Below are positions 44,772-47,807 of a stretch of 47,807 bases of DNA, one piece after another (the first letter of the stretch is position 1; each line of letters starts with the position of its first letter). This stretch comes from Paludibacteraceae bacterium. GTDB taxonomy: Bacteria > Bacteroidota > Bacteroidia > Bacteroidales > Paludibacteraceae. Location: the NCBI GenBank assembly GCA_016938015.1, contig JAFGVL010000077.1, positions 1 to 47,807 of the forward strand, written 5' to 3'. Below the pieces are notes generated by a model, which saw only the letters and a list, made by a program, of their open reading frames with translations, searched no databases and was not told the origin of the DNA. The position numbers were made by a program, and so were the translations under genes.

Positions 44772-47700
44772 ATGAAATTAAAAACGCTACTCACTTACAG
44801 TTTCTTATGCGTTCCAATTGTTGCTTTCTCGCTCGGAGGTATTTTGCCCGGGGCAGGCACAGATGTGAATCCTTATAAAATTGAAGATTATGCCGACTTA
44901 AAAAAAGTTGGTACCACTCCTTACACCAAAGCCAAAGTATTTGAACTTGCTGCAAATATTGATGCCAACCCTTCTGCAACAGAAAACGGAGGGTTGGGCT
45001 TTACTCCTATTGGCACTAATACAGCCCCTTTTACCGGAAAATTGTACGGCAAAGGAAAAACAATCTCTAATTTAGTAATCAACCGTCCTACTTCTGATTA
45101 TGTAGGCTTATTCGGCTATTTAAATACCAATGCCGTGGTAGATAGTGTTGCTATGGTTAATTGCTATATTAAAGGTAAAAACTATGTTGGAGCCATTGCG
45201 GGTTATTGCAAAAGCAGTACTATAAGCAACTCTTATAATACCGATACTGTTATTGCAACGATAAATTATGCCGGAGGTATTGCGGGTTACGCTTTATCTG
45301 CCACCATTACAAATTGCCATAATAGTGGTATTGTTGCCTCTCAAAACTTTTATGCCGGAGGTATAGTAGCGTATACAGCTACTGTTAACGTATCTAATTG
45401 CTACAATAAGGGAATCATTGGCAGCACTGAATCGGTAGGGGGAATAGTTGGATATGGCACATCAAACACCCATATTAGTAATTGTTTTAATTACGGGGCT
45501 ATTTTTTCGTTTACCGAAGAAGCCGGCGGAATTATTGGCCGATTAAACAGTGGCTTCATTACAACTTGCTATAACACCGGCTCAATAAGCGGAGGCACTT
45601 ATTATATAGGAGGGCTGACAGGTTACTCTACATTTGCAACCATTCGTTTATCGTATAATACCGGATCTTGTAACGGAACTAGCAATGTGGGTGGTCTTAT
45701 TGGATGTGCCCACACAAATACATTTATTCACAATTCCTATAACACAGGCGATGTTACAGGAAGTACTTCTTCTATTGGTGGGCTAATTGGTCAAACTTAT
45801 ACTACTACAGGAGACAGTTGCTACAATGCGGGTTCGTTTAAAGGCAATGTTAATTCCGGAGGATTTATTGGATTTAACTACAACAGTACCTTTACAAATT
45901 CTTATTTTAACACACAAACCACCGGTACAGCTACCGATATCGGGTTTGGTGGGAATCCACCAAACATACAAGGGCTTACAACAGAATTGATGAAAAATAA
46001 TGCGTCGATGCCCTGGCTGGACTTCAACTCTATTTGGAGCATTCGTAACGACAGTATTTATCCCGCTCTTGCTAACATAAATAATGCTCCCTTTGCTTAC
46101 AACGATACGTTGTGGGTAAGTGCACGTGCCATTACAGAAGGCATCAATTTTTCTTCATTTATGGAGAATGATTTTGATTACGAAACACTTCAAGACTCAT
46201 TGGTTTACAAACTTTTATCCATCAACAACGGAACAACCGACAGCCTTTCTACCTTATTTTTTCTTGGCACACCTGTAAATGGCGAAACTATTACTATGCA
46301 GTATCGAATAGGCGAAAAAAACGCCTATTTGCCGGATACTTTATGGGGAAATACGGCTAAAGTGATAGCCATACTACAAGATAAAGCGCCGCAATTAATC
46401 AGCACTACTTTTTCTACTAATGAAGATATTGTGGCTACTTTTAACCTCGATGCAATCGATGAAGATAACGATACTATAATTTTTTCAATTCTCGATTCGG
46501 CAAAACATGCTTCTATCATTTTAAACAAAAACAGTATCACTTACTCTCCTTACCTTAATTTTAATGGTAACGATTCAATACAACTACTTATAAGCGATGG
46601 TCTACTACAACAATCGGCTTGGATAAAAATTATTGTGATGCCGATTAACGACCTACCGATTATCAGCGATACCATACTGTATTGGGTGGCAGGATTACCT
46701 GTATCAGTAAAACTTAACGTAAGCGATGTAGATGATTCCCTATTTACAAGACACATTGCATTAGCCCCAAAAAATGGAACTGTAAGTATCAGCGGAGATA
46801 GTTTAACCTACAGCTCGCAACCATTTTTTACCGGAAAAGATACGATTAGTTGGTTTGCCACCGATGCTCAAAGCGGTTCTAGTGAACCTGCCTTGGTAGT
46901 TATTAATCTAACTGCAGCGCAACTTAGTGTATCTGAAAATATAGTAAATATACCCGCAGGGGCAACACAAATAAATACTATTCAAGTAACATCAAACACT
47001 ATATGGAGCGCCAGCTCATCAGCCTCATGGCTAATGGTAACTCCGGCCTCAAGCTACGGAAACAGCACACTATTAATTGAAGCTTTAGAAAATACCGATA
47101 GCGTAGCCCGAGAAGCAACAATTACACTTACAGCATTGGGTGTTACTCCTCAACAAATTACCATTTACCAGAAAGAAAAAGTATTTATCCTTTTAAAATC
47201 GTTTTCGGGTTCCTTCGAATCGTGCAAAGAAACACCCGTAGTACTGAACTATAATATTTACTCGGGTTCTCCTACTCATTACCGTATTATATACAATTCT
47301 GAAGCGTTAGAAGCGGGATTTACACAAACTGATTACGCCATCTTACCAACTACAGGAAGCAATGGATCCATCGAAATTAATATGCCTGCACAAGCAAAAT
47401 ATGGTAGCTATACAGCAACACTTCAATTAAAAAATGAACTACTGGTAGAAAGCAATCCTTATCCGTTTACATTTTATGTGGGCTTACCCGAAAGTTACAT
47501 AGTAAACACGCTCGCTACTGTACTTAAAATTGATAGTAAAGAATATGCCATTACCAACTATCAGTGGTATAAAAACGGCGAAATGTTGCCCAATGAAAAC
47601 AGCGTAATTTATACCGACATGGAAGGGTTTAACGGTTTTTACAAAGCTAAATGTTGGACGGCAAACGGCGATTCTTTATTTACTTGCGAAAAAAATGTAT

Positions 47701-47807
47701 TCAACTATTCCAACGCTTATAAAATTGCGCGGATTTTCCCAAATCCGGTAGCCCAAAACGAACCGTTTACTATCGAGTTTAGCGATCCTATTAGTAAGGC
47801 TTTTTCA
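44772..47807 (+). CDS. Large T9SS-exported surface protein with GLUG repeats and BACON-like domain (3' end outside window)
   Basis: Open frame to the window end, 1012 codons visible. A signal peptide (MKLKTLLTYSFLCVPIVAFS) precedes a domain with DYADLKKVGTTPYTKAKVFEL. From about 45106 to 45925 there are ten GLUG-type repeats of roughly 28 residues with an xGGIxGY...ItNcYNtG pattern. Two cadherin/Ig-like regions follow: one with NEDIVATFNLDAIDEDNDTI, the next with DLPIISDTILYW. Then comes a BACON-like domain (IPAGATQINTIQVTSNTIWS to ATITLTALGVTPQQITIYQ). An Ig-like PKD/CCP-style stretch and the start of a type A sorting domain (ARIFPNPVAQNEPFTIEF) end the visible part. Expected to be exported by the type IX system; ligand unknown. 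Confidence 0.88.
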   Translation, partial: MKLKTLLTYSFLCVPIVAFSLGGILPGAGTDVNPYKIEDYADLKKVGTTPYTKAKVFELAANIDANPSATENGGLGFTPIGTNTAPFTGKLYGKGKTISNLVINRPTSDYVGLFGYLNTNAVVDSVAMVNCYIKGKNYVGAIAGYCKSSTISNSYNTDTVIATINYAGGIAGYALSATITNCHNSGIVASQNFYAGGIVAYTATVNVSNCYNKGIIGSTESVGGIVGYGTSNTHISNCFNYGAIFSFTEEAGGIIGRLNSGFITTCYNTGSISGGTYYIGGLTGYSTFATIRLSYNTGSCNGTSNVGGLIGCAHTNTFIHNSYNTGDVTGSTSSIGGLIGQTYTTTGDSCYNAGSFKGNVNSGGFIGFNYNSTFTNSYFNTQTTGTATDIGFGGNPPNIQGLTTELMKNNASMPWLDFNSIWSIRNDSIYPALANINNAPFAYNDTLWVSARAITEGINFSSFMENDFDYETLQDSLVYKLLSINNGTTDSLSTLFFLGTPVNGETITMQYRIGEKNAYLPDTLWGNTAKVIAILQDKAPQLISTTFSTNEDIVATFNLDAIDEDNDTIIFSILDSAKHASIILNKNSITYSPYLNFNGNDSIQLLISDGLLQQSAWIKIIVMPINDLPIISDTILYWVAGLPVSVKLNVSDVDDSLFTRHIALAPKNGTVSISGDSLTYSSQPFFTGKDTISWFATDAQSGSSEPALVVINLTAAQLSVSENIVNIPAGATQINTIQVTSNTIWSASSSASWLMVTPASSYGNSTLLIEALENTDSVAREATITLTALGVTPQQITIYQKEKVFILLKSFSGSFESCKETPVVLNYNIYSGSPTHYRIIYNSEALEAGFTQTDYAILPTTGSNGSIEINMPAQAKYGSYTATLQLKNELLVESNPYPFTFYVGLPESYIVNTLATVLKIDSKEYAITNYQWYKNGEMLPNENSVIYTDMEGFNGFYKAKCWTANGDSLFTCEKNVFNYSNAYKIARIFPNPVAQNEPFTIEFSDPISKAFS
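45106..45925 (+). repeat. Ten GLUG-type protein repeats
   Basis: Tandem units of about 84 bases coding for an xGGIxGY...SyNTG-like motif, diverged enough that DNA identity between copies is low. Degenerate Gly-Gly and Cys-Tyr-Asn positions are the clearest. They form a beta-rich stalk or adhesive region in comparable Bacteroidota proteins. Confidence 0.75.

Noticed and set aside
45106-45925. Repetitive DNA that might be a CRISPR array or tandem satellite
   Set aside because: Units of about 84 bases have low DNA identity but conserved protein motif; no repeat-spacer structure and no cas genes.
45783-45990. Two overlapping open frames on opposite strands inside the GLUG region
   Set aside because: They are shadows of the long surface-protein frame (44772 onward), which has an uninterrupted 1012 codons with a signal peptide and domain motifs.

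Overview
The window is a gene-dense, AT-rich chromosomal segment from a member of the Bacteroidota, most likely an anaerobic Bacteroidales-type organism. The evidence is: promoters of the TAnnTTTG (-7) type in front of many genes, almost no Shine-Dalgarno sequences, a fused SecDF, a surface protein with GLUG repeats, a BACON-like domain and a type IX secretion tail, lipoproteins with Bacteroidota-style lipoboxes, and an NfnAB-type ferredoxin:NADP oxidoreductase, which is typical of anaerobes. No tRNA, rRNA, CRISPR array, transposase or prophage gene was seen. No gene-free stretch exceeds about 300 bases; the longest is 17483-17730.

Region by region: 1-5702 is a tightly packed plus-strand run: the end of ftsH, a LutC-like LUD gene, three phospholipid synthesis genes (cdsA, psd, pssA), lutB and an FKBP-like lipoprotein. 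5788-12531 holds an outer-membrane barrel protein, metG, a MaoC-like hydratase, tcdA, a small secreted protein, a PatB/MalY-type C-S lyase and a LuxR-type regulator. 12694-16108 is a four-gene restriction-modification (RM) operon: XRE regulator, C5-cytosine methyltransferase, N6-adenine methyltransferase and HNH endonuclease. 16256-21882 holds aroA (minus), murF, a large outer-membrane protein, a family 2 glycosyltransferase and a Rieske-like lipoprotein (minus). 22066-27544 carries gyrB, a LOG-family nucleotide hydrolase, a GH16-fold protein that has lost its catalytic residues, a single-domain KdsD-like isomerase and an EamA exporter. 27600-31843 is a minus-strand block: M23/LysM peptidase, ndk, recG, ispD. 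Then come a SPOR protein and folE (plus), secDF and pepD (minus).

37930-40856 is a second RM locus. A C-protein gene and a putative endonuclease run on the plus strand; an XRE regulator and an HTH-fused C5 methyltransferase run on the minus strand, tail to tail with a 13-base overlap. A recognisable double C-box lies within a Bacteroidota-type promoter in front of the C gene. 40992-44624 holds a GNAT-like protein and nfnAB, and the window ends inside a long T9SS surface protein.

Most of the window is core metabolism and envelope biogenesis. The accessory cargo is the two RM systems, each set between housekeeping genes with no visible mobility gene. The most informative non-standard observations are the C-box built into a -33/-7 promoter with a predicted near-leaderless C mRNA, the mixed m5C/m6A RM operon with every junction overlapping, the catalytically emptied GH16 protein, and the Rieske-fold lipoprotein lacking both histidine ligands.
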